From assembly GCA_964547645.1 (NCBI GenBank), contig CAZJOM010000003.1:37715-101714 (forward strand): a stretch of 64,000 nt of DNA, given 5' to 3'. The DNA comes from SZUA-430 sp964547645. Lineage in GTDB: Bacteria > Pseudomonadota > Alphaproteobacteria > Micropepsales > Micropepsaceae. Positions 8,201 through 18,239 of the stretch are shown piece by piece. Both the position numbers and the translations under genes were made by a program. Within the stretch, counting starts at the first letter, position 1. Each line of letters starts with the position of its first letter. The notes beneath the pieces are model-generated. The model did not search any database. It worked only from the letters and a program-made list of their open reading frames with translations, and was not told the origin of the DNA.

Positions 8201-8226
8201 GCGTCTCCAACATTGCTGGCATGGAT

Positions 8227-8264
8227 CGGGCGCGGCTGGATGCCGCTCGCCCGGTTATTCTTTT
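8227..8264 (+). terminator. Putative intrinsic terminator after the DUF3576 gene
   Basis: CGGGCGCGGC (8227-8236) pairs with GCCGCTCGCCCG (8242-8253) with a two-base bulge and a five-base loop, and is followed by GTTATTCTTTT. It lies 27 bases after the DUF3576 stop and 69 bases before leuS, so leuS may have its own promoter or be reached by read-through. Confidence 0.55.
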
Positions 8265-8332
8265 GCGCTGGTAAGGTCTTCAAAACGGTCTCGGTCGAGA
8301 CTTCGGTTTCCTTGAATTGACGGATGAATTCC

Positions 8333-10903
8333 ATGTCGCGCTACAACGCACGCGAGGTTGAGCCCAAGTGGCAGAAGCAGTGGGAGGCGGCCGACGTCTT
8401 CCGCGCGAAAATCGATCGCTCGAAGCCGAAGTACTACGTGCTTGAGATGTTTCCCTACCCCTCGGGAAAGATCCATATCGGGCATGGGCGCAACTATGTG
8501 ATGGGCGACGTCGTTGCGCGCTTTAAGCGGGCGATGGGCTTTAACGTGTTGCACCCGATGGGTTGGGACGCGTTCGGCCTGCCCGCCGAAAACGCCGCGA
8601 TGGAACAAAAGGTTCATCCGGGCAAATGGACCTACGCCAATATCGCGACGATGAAGGCGCAGCTGAAGCTGCTGGGTTTGTCGATCGATTGGAGCCGCGA
8701 GTTCGCGACCTGCGACCCCAGCTACTACAAGCACCAACAGAAGATGTTCATCGACTTCTACCGCCTTGGCTTCGTGACGCGGAAGGAATCGAACGTCAAT
8801 TGGGATCCGGTCGACAATACGGTGCTCGCCAACGAGCAGGTGATCGACGGGCGCGGCTGGCGCTCGGGCGCGGTGGTCGAGCAGCGTAAGCTGACGCAGT
8901 GGTTCTTCAAGATCGCCGACATGGCGGAAGAATTGCTGAGCGCGATCGACGGGTTGGAGCGGTGGCCGGACAAGGTCCGGCTGATGCAGCGCAACTGGAT
9001 CGGGCGGTCCGAAGGCGCGCGCGTTGCGTTCGAGTTGACGGACGCCAAGCATACGAGGCTGGAGGTGTTCACGACCCGGCCGGATACGCTGTTCGGGGCG
9101 AGTTTCTGCGCGATCTCGGTCGATCATCCCATCGCGCAGGACCTGGCGAAAACGAACAAGGCGCTCGCCGATTTCGGGGCCGAGTGCAAGCGAATGGGCA
9201 CGACGGAAGCTGCGATCGAAACCGCCGAGAAGATGGGTTTCGACACCGGCTTGCGCGCGAAGCATCCGTTCGTGGCAGGGCAGACGTTGCCTGTCTATGT
9301 CGCGAACTTCGTGCTGATGGAATATGGGCTGGGCGCGATTTTTGGGTGCCCGGCGCACGATCAGCGCGACTTGGATTTCGCTCGCAAATATAAGCTGCCG
9401 GTCGTTCCGGTGGTGCTGCCAGAGGGCCAGGACCCGAAGACGTTCAGCGTCGGCGATGAGGCCTATGTCGGTGACGGCCGCCTGTTCAACTCCGACTTCA
9501 TGAACGGGATGAGCGTCCCGGATGCGAAGCGCACAGTGATCAAGAAGCTCGAGTCGCTGAAGGCTGGCACGGGCACGATCACCTATCGTCTGCGCGATTG
9601 GGGTGGCAGCCGACAGCGCTATTGGGGTTGCCCGATTCCGATGATCCATTGCGCGGCGTGCGGCGTTGTGCCGGTGCCGGACAAGGATTTGCCGGTGAAG
9701 CTGCCGGAGGATGCGACGTTCGATAGGCCGGGCAACCCGCTCGACCATCATCCGACATGGAAGAACGTGGCGTGTCCGTCGTGCGGGAAACCGGCGCGAC
9801 GCGAGACCGATACGATGGACACGTTCGTGGACTCGTCTTGGTATTTCGCGCGATTCTGCGACAACACCGCCGAAGGTCCGACAAACAAGGAAGCTGTCGA
9901 TTACTGGTTGCCGGTCGATCAGTATATCGGCGGGATCGAGCATGCGATCTTGCATTTGCTCTATTCGCGCTTCTTCACGCGGGCCATGAAGGCCGCTGGC
10001 TACGCCGGCGTGAGCGAGCCGTTTGCGGGGCTGTTCACGCAAGGCATGATCACCCACGAGACCTACAAGGATCCTGACGGCAAGTATCTGTTCCCGGAGG
10101 AGGTCGAGAAGCGCGACGGCGTTGCCGTGAAGCGCGGCACCAATCACGCGGTCACGATCGGCGCCATCGAGAAGATGTCGAAGTCGAAGAAGAACGTCGT
10201 GCCGCCCGAGGCCGTCGCCGACACCTACGGCGTGGACGCGGCGCGCTGGTTCATGATGTCGGACTCGCCGCCTGAGCGCGACTCGGAATGGAGCGAAGCG
10301 GGCATCGAGGGCGCGTGGCGCTACGTGCAGCGCGTGTGGCGGATCGTGACGGAGTCGGCGCCGCATCTGCCGGGCTTCGGCTCGGTTGCCCCTGACGGCT
10401 TTGGCCCGGAGGCTTTGGCCTTGCGGCAAGTGACCCATCGCACGGTCGCTTCGGTCACCGACGATCTCGACAAGTTCCGGTTCAACAAGGCGGTCGCGCG
10501 GCTCTACGAGTTCGTGAACGCGTTGAACGAGTTCAAAGGCGAGGGGCCTGACGCTCGCTGGGCGTTGCGCGAGGCGCTGGAGGCGCTGACCGTGCTTATC
10601 AACCCGATGGTGCCGCATTTGGCGGAGGAATGCTGGCAGGTCTTGGGCGGTACAACCATGGTCGTACATGCCCCCTGGCCGAAGGCTGACCCGGCGCTGA
10701 CGCGGCAAGATACTGTTACAATTGCGATTCAGGTCGACGGTAAACGGCGCGACGAGATCGATTTGGCCAAGGATAGCGAGGCCAAAGCGGTCGAAGCGGC
10801 AGTCTTGGCGCGCGACCTGGTGGTGAAAGCCATTGACGGGCGGCGCGTCAAAAAGGTCATTATCGTGCCGAACCGGATCGCGAACGTGGTTGTGGAGCGC
10901 TGA
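8333..10903 (+). CDS. leuS: Leucyl-tRNA synthetase
   Basis: 856 residues, normal length. It charges tRNA-Leu. The HIGH motif is at 48-51 (KIHIGHGRNY), the editing (CP1) domain holds TTRPDTLFGASF, and KMSKSKKNVV lies near residue 614; the C-terminal tail VNGKRR-like region (QVDGKRRDEIDL) is present. The start at 8333 is preferred over 8324 because ACGGA lies eight bases ahead of it. The stop overlaps the lptE ATG (TGATG). A long open frame on the other strand across this gene is a by-product of GC-rich codon use. Confidence 0.98.
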   Translation: MSRYNAREVEPKWQKQWEAADVFRAKIDRSKPKYYVLEMFPYPSGKIHIGHGRNYVMGDVVARFKRAMGFNVLHPMGWDAFGLPAENAAMEQKVHPGKWTYANIATMKAQLKLLGLSIDWSREFATCDPSYYKHQQKMFIDFYRLGFVTRKESNVNWDPVDNTVLANEQVIDGRGWRSGAVVEQRKLTQWFFKIADMAEELLSAIDGLERWPDKVRLMQRNWIGRSEGARVAFELTDAKHTRLEVFTTRPDTLFGASFCAISVDHPIAQDLAKTNKALADFGAECKRMGTTEAAIETAEKMGFDTGLRAKHPFVAGQTLPVYVANFVLMEYGLGAIFGCPAHDQRDLDFARKYKLPVVPVVLPEGQDPKTFSVGDEAYVGDGRLFNSDFMNGMSVPDAKRTVIKKLESLKAGTGTITYRLRDWGGSRQRYWGCPIPMIHCAACGVVPVPDKDLPVKLPEDATFDRPGNPLDHHPTWKNVACPSCGKPARRETDTMDTFVDSSWYFARFCDNTAEGPTNKEAVDYWLPVDQYIGGIEHAILHLLYSRFFTRAMKAAGYAGVSEPFAGLFTQGMITHETYKDPDGKYLFPEEVEKRDGVAVKRGTNHAVTIGAIEKMSKSKKNVVPPEAVADTYGVDAARWFMMSDSPPERDSEWSEAGIEGAWRYVQRVWRIVTESAPHLPGFGSVAPDGFGPEALALRQVTHRTVASVTDDLDKFRFNKAVARLYEFVNALNEFKGEGPDARWALREALEALTVLINPMVPHLAEECWQVLGGTTMVVHAPWPKADPALTRQDTVTIAIQVDGKRRDEIDLAKDSEAKAVEAAVLARDLVVKAIDGRRVKKVIIVPNRIANVVVER

Positions 10904-11424
10904 TGAGCAGCAGGTTTCTTGGCGTTGTGTTCGGGCTTTGCGCGGCGTTGTCGCTCGGGGCCTGCGGGTTCCGTCCGCTGTACGGAACAGGGACCACGCC
11001 CGAGGGCATGGAGACCTATTTCGGACAGGTGTTCGTCGAGAACATCCCGGGCCGTCAGGGCGTGCATCTGCGCAATCAGTTGATGGATGCGTTGACGCCC
11101 GCAGGCACGCCAGGGTCGGCGGCCTATCGGCTGACCATCAAGCTAGAGGACCTGAAAGAGGGTCTGGCCATTCAAGAGAACACGCAGATCACGCGGTACA
11201 ACTACCTCCTGACCGCGAAGTACGAATTGCGCGACTCGGTGTCGGGCGAAGTGCTCGACAAGGGTACAGCGCGCGCGATCGCGGCCTACAACGTCGTCGA
11301 CTCGCAGTTCGCGACGCAGTCGGCCGAACGCGATGCGCAAGAGCGCGCGGCACGCGAAGTGGGCGAAGATATTCGGCTGCGTCTTGGACTCTATTTCGAA
11401 CAGCGGTTCGGGTCGAAGGGCTAG
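10903..11424 (+). CDS. lptE: LPS-assembly lipoprotein LptE
   Basis: 173 residues. LptE plugs the outer-membrane LptD barrel that inserts lipopolysaccharide. The signal peptide ends in the lipobox LGAC, giving a lipidated C21, followed by GFRPLYG, which is the hallmark start of this family in alphaproteobacteria. The rest is a small alpha/beta domain ending LRLGLYFEQRF. It overlaps leuS by one base and precedes holA by 21 bases, the standard leuS-lptE-holA order. A stem-loop begins two bases after the stop. Confidence 0.93.
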   Translation: MSSRFLGVVFGLCAALSLGACGFRPLYGTGTTPEGMETYFGQVFVENIPGRQGVHLRNQLMDALTPAGTPGSAAYRLTIKLEDLKEGLAIQENTQITRYNYLLTAKYELRDSVSGEVLDKGTARAIAAYNVVDSQFATQSAERDAQERAAREVGEDIRLRLGLYFEQRFGSKG

Positions 11425-11425
11425 C

Positions 11426-11445
11426 CTTCTTCCCAAAGGAAGAAG
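11426..11445 (+). promoter_or_regulatory. Stem-loop covering the holA ribosome binding site
   Basis: CTTCTTCC (11426-11433) pairs perfectly with GGAAGAAG (11438-11445) across a CAAA loop. The right arm is the holA Shine-Dalgarno sequence and ends at the base before the ATG. The lptE stop codon (11422-11424) lies two bases before the left arm, so a ribosome finishing lptE would melt the stem. This is the layout of translational coupling; the structure is seen, the mechanism inferred. Confidence 0.55.
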
Positions 11446-12447
11446 ATGCGGGTCTCCTCCAACGATTCAGACAAGCTTAGCGCTGCTCCGCCCAAGGGTT
11501 GGGTGGCGGCGCTGGTGTTTGGGTCGAATGGCGGGTTGGTGCGCGAGCGGGCGGACAAGCTTGCGAAGGCGATCGTACCCGATACGTCCGACGGCTTTCG
11601 GATTGCCGATCTGGGAGCCGACGTCTTGCGCAAGGATCCCGCGCGGCTGGGTGACGAGGTCGGGGCCATCTCGATGTTCGGGGGGCGGCGGGTCGTGCGG
11701 GTGCGCGACGCGACTGACGGGCTGAGTTCTCTCTTCGAAAGCTTCCTGGCCGATCCGGTCGGTGACGGTTTCGTGGTGGTGGAGGCGGGCGAGCTGACCA
11801 AGACGTCGTCGTTGCGCAAGCTGTTCGAAGGGGCCAAGGCCGCCGGCGCGATCGAGTGCTACGACGACCGGCCGGAGGATGCCGGGCGGCTCATCCGCGA
11901 AACGCTGACCGCCACGGGTTGGGAGATCGAGGGCGATGCGCTCGCTTATCTGGCGGAGGCGTTGAGCGCCGACCGGCGGCTGCTTCGGAGCGAACTCGAC
12001 AAGTTGGTCTCCTACCTGGGCGCGCCCGAGAAGGGGACGAAGCTCACGCGGGCCGAGGCGGTCGGGCTGATCGGCGACAGCGGCGCGGTGGAGGCGGACG
12101 AGATCGCGGACGCGGTGATGGCGGGCGACCTCAAGGAGCTCGACCGGTTAATCGGCAAGGCGAACGAGTCCGGGGTTTCATGGACGGGCGTGGTGGGTGC
12201 CGCGCTACGGTTGTTCCAGCGGGTGATGGCGGCGGGCGAAGGCGGCGGCTCGGGCTGGGGCGGCAAGTCCAGCTACTACGAGCAGCGGCTGCAAGCGCAG
12301 CTCGTGGGGTGGGATCACGCGCGCCTGGTTAGGGCGATGCGGGTGCTGGCCGAGGCTGAGGCGCAGACGCGACTCACCGGCTTTCCGGACGCGGCGATCG
12401 GGCAGCAGGCGCTGGTCGAAGCAGCGGCGCTGAAGCAGCGCCGCTGA
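11446..12447 (+). CDS. holA: DNA polymerase III delta subunit (clamp loader)
   Basis: 333 residues. The delta subunit opens the beta sliding clamp. The N-terminal AAA+-like domain begins WVAALVFGSNGGLVRERADKL, with the family pattern of FG(x)D/S(x)G(x)V followed by the EAGELTKTSSLRKLFE strand-helix; the helical second domain has LSADRRLLRSELDKL and the C-terminal collar domain ends with ALKQRR. It follows lptE and runs convergently into parB with three bases between stops. A 10-bp stem is embedded in the last codons. Confidence 0.93.
   Translation: MRVSSNDSDKLSAAPPKGWVAALVFGSNGGLVRERADKLAKAIVPDTSDGFRIADLGADVLRKDPARLGDEVGAISMFGGRRVVRVRDATDGLSSLFESFLADPVGDGFVVVEAGELTKTSSLRKLFEGAKAAGAIECYDDRPEDAGRLIRETLTATGWEIEGDALAYLAEALSADRRLLRSELDKLVSYLGAPEKGTKLTRAEAVGLIGDSGAVEADEIADAVMAGDLKELDRLIGKANESGVSWTGVVGAALRLFQRVMAAGEGGGSGWGGKSSYYEQRLQAQLVGWDHARLVRAMRVLAEAEAQTRLTGFPDAAIGQQALVEAAALKQRR
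12422..12446. terminator. Palindrome at the holA/parB convergent junction
   Basis: CAGCGGCGCT (12422-12431) and AGCGCCGCTG (12437-12446) form a perfect 10-bp stem with a GAAGC loop, encoded in the last holA codons. It is followed by only AGCTTT on the plus strand and has no T tract on the minus strand, so it could slow polymerase or protect the 3' end rather than act as a strong intrinsic terminator. Confidence 0.4.
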
Positions 12448-12450
12448 GCT

Positions 12451-13365
12451 TTAGGTCGACGTGCCGAGCTTGCGGCAGATGTCGTCGAGCTGTTCGAGCG
12501 TTTTGTAAGCGATCTTGAGCTCGCCGCCCTTTTCGCCCTTGTGGGCAATGTTGACGTTCAGGCCGAGTTGGGTGGCCAGCGATTGTTCAAGCGCGCGGGT
12601 GTCGGCGTCCTTGCCGATCGTGCGCTTCTTTTTGCCCTTCGCCTTGCGGCCGCGTTCTTCGGCTTCGCGGACATTGACGCGCCCCTCGATGAGCTCGCGC
12701 GCCATCTGCTCGGGGTCGGGTTGGCCGACAAGCGTGCGGGCGTGACCGGCGGAAAGTTTGCCGGAGTAGATGTAGTCCTGAACGGTCTGCGGCAGCTGCA
12801 GGAGACGCAGTGTGTTCGCGATGTGGCTGCGGCTGCGGCCGATCACTTGGCCCAAGGCTTCTTGGGTGTATTCGAACTTCTCGATCAGCTGGCGGTAGCC
12901 GCGCGCTTCTTCGATCGCGTTCAGGTCGGCGCGCTGGATGTTTTCGATGAGGGCGACTTCGAGCGCCTCGGCATCGGTGAAGGCCCGGATGACGACCGGC
13001 ACTTCGTGCAGACGCGCCTTCTGCGCGGCACGCCAGCGGCGTTCGCCGGCGACGATTTGGTACTCGTCCGACTGACCGGGGACGGGGCGTACCACAATCG
13101 GCTGGATGATGCCCTTGTCGCGAATCGAGGCGGCGAGTTCCTCAAGGAGCTCGGGGTCGAAGTGGTCGCGGGGTTGGAACGGGTTCGGGCGCAGCAAGGC
13201 GATGGGCAACGTGCGCGGAGCGCGTTGCTCGGCCGGGGCACCGGGGGTCGATTGGGGCTTGAGCTCCGGGTTCGAGCTGGCTGCCAAAACCTCCGATTCG
13301 ACCTCGCCCAAAAGAGCGGAGAGGCCACGACCCAATCCTGCGAATTTTTTTACTGGGGTGCTCAT
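12451..13365 (-). CDS. parB: Chromosome partitioning protein ParB
   Basis: 304 residues. ParB binds parS sites near the origin, uses CTP to clamp and slide on DNA, and loads SMC. The N-terminus KKFAGLGRGLSALLGE is the conserved ParA-interacting region; IQPIVVRP and GERRWRAAQ mark the CTP-binding domain, ENIQRADLNAIEEA follows, then the helix-turn-helix (TQEALGQVIGRSRSHIANTLRLL) and a C-terminal dimer domain. It overlaps parA by four bases (ATGA). Three parS-like sites lie within 4 kb. Confidence 0.97.
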   Translation of the reverse strand: MSTPVKKFAGLGRGLSALLGEVESEVLAASSNPELKPQSTPGAPAEQRAPRTLPIALLRPNPFQPRDHFDPELLEELAASIRDKGIIQPIVVRPVPGQSDEYQIVAGERRWRAAQKARLHEVPVVIRAFTDAEALEVALIENIQRADLNAIEEARGYRQLIEKFEYTQEALGQVIGRSRSHIANTLRLLQLPQTVQDYIYSGKLSAGHARTLVGQPDPEQMARELIEGRVNVREAEERGRKAKGKKKRTIGKDADTRALEQSLATQLGLNVNIAHKGEKGGELKIAYKTLEQLDDICRKLGTST

Positions 13366-14261
13366 GCTGCCTTACGTGATTTTTCGCGTTGGATGAGTTC
13401 GCCTGCGAGCTTGATATAGGCCTGGCTGCCGGCGCTCTTGAGATCGTAGAGCAAGGCGGGCAGGCCGTGACTCGGAGCCTCCGAGATGCGTACGTTGCGA
13501 GGTATTATCGTTTGGTAAACTTTCTCACCAAGATGTTTACGAACGTCCTCGGCGACCTGCTCGGACAGGTTGTTGCGCTTGTCGAACATAGTGAGCACAA
13601 CGCCCTGTATTTCCAAGCTGGGATTCAGACTGCCGCGTACCAGATCGATCGTGCGCAGAAGCTGACTTAACCCCTCGAGGGCGAAGAATTCGCACTGCAG
13701 CGGAACCAACATGCCGTTCGCCGCGGTCATCGCGTTGATCGTCAGCAGGTTCAACGAGGGCGGACAGTCGATAAGAATATAATCATAATGTGTGAATTTA
13801 TTCACATCCGTCGAAACTACGGTCGAACTCGATTTTTCGACGGGTTCCGCAAATTTGTGCAGGTACGAATCGAGCGCGTCGCGCAGGCGGAACGAGCGGC
13901 GCGGGACGCCGACGAGTTCCATTTCGGCGCCGGCCAACTCGGAGGTCGCGGGGATCACATGGAGGCCCGGGATCTGAGTCGGCACGATCGATTCGTGAAG
14001 CTGGGCATGGCCAATCATCACTTCGTAGATCGATACGCTGCGCTGGTGTTTGGAGATGCCAAGGCCGGTCGAAGCATTGCCCTGCGGGTCGACATCGATG
14101 ACGAGGACTTGCTTGCCTACAGCCGCGAGCGCCGTGCCCAGATTGATGGCGGTCGTGGTTTTGCCCACCCCACCCTTCTGGTTGGCGATGACGATGACTC
14201 GCGTCTTTTCCGTCCGGCCGCCGCGGCGCGGTTCTAGGACGGTTTCCGGGACCTGCGCCAA
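13362..14261 (-). CDS. parA: Chromosome partitioning ATPase ParA
   Basis: 299 residues. The deviant Walker A is KGGVGKTTT (29-37), followed by DVDPQGNAS and DCPPSLNLLT. ParA forms ATP-dependent dimers on the nucleoid and moves ParB-parS complexes. Between GVPRRSFRLRDAL and HYDYILIDCPPS there are roughly 20 more residues than usual (Ser/Thr/Val-rich, about 137-156); this stretch is AT-richer than its surroundings and contains a 16-bp palindrome. The start overlaps the rsmG stop by 28 bases, and no later Met precedes Walker A. Confidence 0.96.
   Translation of the reverse strand: MAQVPETVLEPRRGGRTEKTRVIVIANQKGGVGKTTTAINLGTALAAVGKQVLVIDVDPQGNASTGLGISKHQRSVSIYEVMIGHAQLHESIVPTQIPGLHVIPATSELAGAEMELVGVPRRSFRLRDALDSYLHKFAEPVEKSSSTVVSTDVNKFTHYDYILIDCPPSLNLLTINAMTAANGMLVPLQCEFFALEGLSQLLRTIDLVRGSLNPSLEIQGVVLTMFDKRNNLSEQVAEDVRKHLGEKVYQTIIPRNVRISEAPSHGLPALLYDLKSAGSQAYIKLAGELIQREKSRKAA
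13791..13806. repeat. Palindrome inside the extra segment of parA
   Basis: TGTGAAT (13791-13797) and ATTCACA (13800-13806) are exact inverted copies separated by TT. The sequence lies in the AT-rich extra segment of parA and encodes VNKFTH. It could be an operator or chance. Confidence 0.35.
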
Positions 14262-14946
14262 GGGGTCAATCCTGTTACTCGCAAGACGAAACCCGAGGGG
14301 TCGGACCGGCTCGGGATGGGGGTTGTATCAAGTCTCCAGGATTTGGCGGCGAGGGTCAATTCGTCGTTGAGCGATCTCCCCTTGAGAAAGAGGCCGATCG
14401 TGGCCGGCCCGAAGAAGGGGTGCGCCAGGGGGAAAAGCCGGGCCAAGGGGGCCACGGCGCGGGCCGTTACGACGTCCGCTTTGATGCCTTTTAGGTCCTC
14501 CGCCCGGGCCCAGTGGACTTTGACGGGGGCTCCGGTTGCCTCAGCAACGGCCTCAAGAAAGCGGCACTTTTTTTGGGTCGAGTCGATGAGGTGGACGGTG
14601 ATGGGTGATCGGGATTCGGGAATCGGGTTTAGGGGTGCCGATCCCCGATGCCCTATCACCGAATCCCGCTCACCCATCAGAATGGCTATGACCATGCCGG
14701 GGAAGCCAGCCCCGCTGCCGAGGTCGACGATGGTTCTTGCGTGTGGGGGAATCAGGGGGAGGAGTTGGGCCGAGTCCCACATGTGTCGGCGCCAGACGTC
14801 GGCCAAGGTCGAGGGGGCTACCAGGTTGAGGCGCTCGTTCCACTCGAGGAGTAAATCCACATATTTTGAACAGCGACTCAGCGTTTCACGTGGGACTCCC
14901 GAGTCACGCGCAAAGTCAAGGGGGCCATACGCGGAAGTTGTGTCCG

Positions 14947-14950
<4 letters not shown>
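14234..14950 (-). CDS. rsmG: 16S rRNA m7G527 methyltransferase with in-frame palindrome insert
   Basis: 238 residues, about 25 longer than usual. RsmG methylates G527 of 16S rRNA using SAM; the SAM motif is VDLGSGAGFPG (75-85), preceded by WNERLNLV. Directly after the second strand (VIAILM) comes a foreign-looking basic, Pro/Ser-rich stretch (about 92-117), then the normal VHLIDSTQKKCRFL continues. That stretch is encoded exactly by the 79-bp palindromic element. VPRET (19-23) near the N-terminus is the coding trace of a parS-like site. It lies between mnmG (four-base overlap) and parA, the standard order. The rest of the fold is intact, so the enzyme is probably active. Confidence 0.93.
14600..14678. 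repeat. Palindromic element inserted in frame in rsmG
   Basis: The left arm (14600-14627) and the reverse complement of the right arm (14651-14678) match at 24 of 28 positions. The shared core is GATGGGTGA and CGGGATTCGG. A smaller stem, GGGG/CCCC around TGCCGAT, lies in the centre. The element has no in-frame stop in the rsmG frame and adds about 26 residues. In-frame palindromes of this kind are known as Rickettsia palindromic elements; this one is not claimed to be the same family. Confidence 0.8.
14883..14896. other. parS-like site in rsmG
   Basis: GTTTCACGTGGGAC matches the parS core GTTTCACGTGAAAC at 12 of 14 positions, with the central TTTCACGTG intact. On the coding strand it reads as VPRET; in many alphaproteobacteria a parS embedded in rsmG reads VSRET at the same place. 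Confidence 0.65.
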
Positions 14951-16806
<1,856 letters not shown>

Positions 16807-16829
16807 GGGCGCCACGCGATACAGCACTT

Positions 16830-16843
16830 GTCCCACGTGAGTC
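16830..16843. other. parS-like site upstream of mnmG (1)
   Basis: GTCCCACGTGAGTC matches the parS core at 10 of 14 positions and keeps the central CCACGTGA. It lies 24 bases before the mnmG start and 34 bases from the next site. Confidence 0.45.
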
Positions 16844-16863
16844 AAAGCTCAGTACGCGGAGCA

Positions 16864-16877
16864 GTTTCATGTGAGTC
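16864..16877. other. parS-like site upstream of mnmG (2)
   Basis: GTTTCATGTGAGTC matches the parS core at 11 of 14 positions, but with T in place of the central C of CACGTG, which weakens it. It shares the GTGAGTC half with the site 34 bases away. Confidence 0.4.
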
Positions 16878-16895
16878 TTAACGACTCGATGCGCT

Positions 16896-18230
16896 CTACT
16901 TACCGATACAGAACTCGCGAAAGATCACATCGAGGAGATCTTCGACGTCGACGCGGCCGGTGATGCGGCCGAGCGCTCTGGCTGCGATGCGGAGATCTTC
17001 GGCGGCGAGATCGAGCGCTTTGGCGTTGGCGAAACGATCGAGCGCAGCGTGCGCATCGAGCAGCGCTTCGCGATGGCGGGCGCGCGTCATCGGCATCGAC
17101 TCTGCGCCGCCGGTACGCTGTACGACTTGCGCTTCGAGCCACGCCAGCAACGCTTCTATGCCGTCGCCAGTCTTCGCCGAGATGCGCATGGTGCGCAGCG
17201 GGAGCGCGACCGATTGCGATGCAGGTGCGCTCATCGCATCGCATTTGTTGATCAGCACGGCGTCGTGTTCAGAGAGTTCCAGCGACACACGTGAATCAAG
17301 AACGCTCGCACTGCCGTCGATGACGCCGAGACGAAGGTCCGCGTACTGAGCTTTTGCTCTGGCGCGCTTGATGCCTTCGCTTTCGATCTCGTCCGTTGTG
17401 TCCCTGAGTCCCGCGGTGTCGATCAGCGTCACGGCGTAGCCGCCGAGATCGAGATCGACTTCGATCGTATCGCGCGTCGTTCCGGGTACTGCGGAAACGA
17501 TCGCGACGTCGCGCCGAGCGAGGGCATTCAGCAGGGAAGACTTGCCGACGTTCGGGGCGCCCAGGATCACGACGGTGAAACCGTCGCGCACAATCTCGCC
17601 CCGGCGGGCATCGGCCAAGTGGGCTGCGATCTCAGACTTCAGACGTGCGATGCGCGGGTGCACGTTCGTTGCAAGGTCGTCGGGAAGTTCTTCGTCGACG
17701 AAGTCGATCGCGGCTTCGATATGGGCGAGTGCCTGCACCAACTCCGTGCGCCAGCGTTCGTAGAGCTCCTTCAGGCCGCCTTGGAGTTGGCGGAGCGCGA
17801 GGCGGCGCTGTTGTTCGGTCTCGGCATTGATCAGATCGGCGAGGCCTTCGGCTTCGGTCAGGTCGAGCTTGCCCGCCATGAAGGCGCGGCGGGTGAACTC
17901 GCCCGGGTCGGCGGGGCGCAGGTCCGGGAGTTCAGCGAGGCGCCGGGTGAGCCCCGCGATGATCGCTGGGCCGCCGTGGAGGTGGAGCTCTGCCACGTCC
18001 TCGCCGCTGAAACTTGCGGGGCCCTTGAACCAGAGCAGCAGACCGCGATCCAGAACGGTGCCGTCGGCGAGGCGGATGTCACGCAGTACCGCATGGCGGG
18101 GTTCGGGTGGCGGCGCTCCCGTCAGAGCCGCGATCGCGCTGCGCGCTCCCGGCCCCGAGATTCGGAACACGCAGATGCCGGCGCGGCCCTTCGCCGAGGA
18201 CAGGGCGAAGATCGTACTGCGGCGCTCCAT
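16896..18230 (-). CDS. mnmE: tRNA modification GTPase MnmE
   Basis: 444 residues. It is the GTPase partner of MnmG. The N-terminal tetrahydrofolate-binding domain starts TIFALSSAKGRAGICVFRISG; the G domain has the P-loop GAPNVGKSSLLNAL, DTAGLRDT and a NKCD motif; the protein ends in the family signature FCIGK, whose cysteine is required for activity. Next to mnmG but separated by 89 bp. The DUF6489 gene starts upstream and ends nine bases before mnmE, so they are probably co-transcribed. Confidence 0.97.
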   Translation of the reverse strand: MERRSTIFALSSAKGRAGICVFRISGPGARSAIAALTGAPPPEPRHAVLRDIRLADGTVLDRGLLLWFKGPASFSGEDVAELHLHGGPAIIAGLTRRLAELPDLRPADPGEFTRRAFMAGKLDLTEAEGLADLINAETEQQRRLALRQLQGGLKELYERWRTELVQALAHIEAAIDFVDEELPDDLATNVHPRIARLKSEIAAHLADARRGEIVRDGFTVVILGAPNVGKSSLLNALARRDVAIVSAVPGTTRDTIEVDLDLGGYAVTLIDTAGLRDTTDEIESEGIKRARAKAQYADLRLGVIDGSASVLDSRVSLELSEHDAVLINKCDAMSAPASQSVALPLRTMRISAKTGDGIEALLAWLEAQVVQRTGGAESMPMTRARHREALLDAHAALDRFANAKALDLAAEDLRIAARALGRITGRVDVEDLLDVIFREFCIGK

Positions 18231-18239
18231 CGGATCAGA

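Noticed and set aside
8255..10708. 817-codon open frame antisense to leuS
   Set aside because: leuS motifs are complete on the plus strand; the antisense frame is Arg-rich with no recognisable fold and arises from the GC-rich third positions of leuS.
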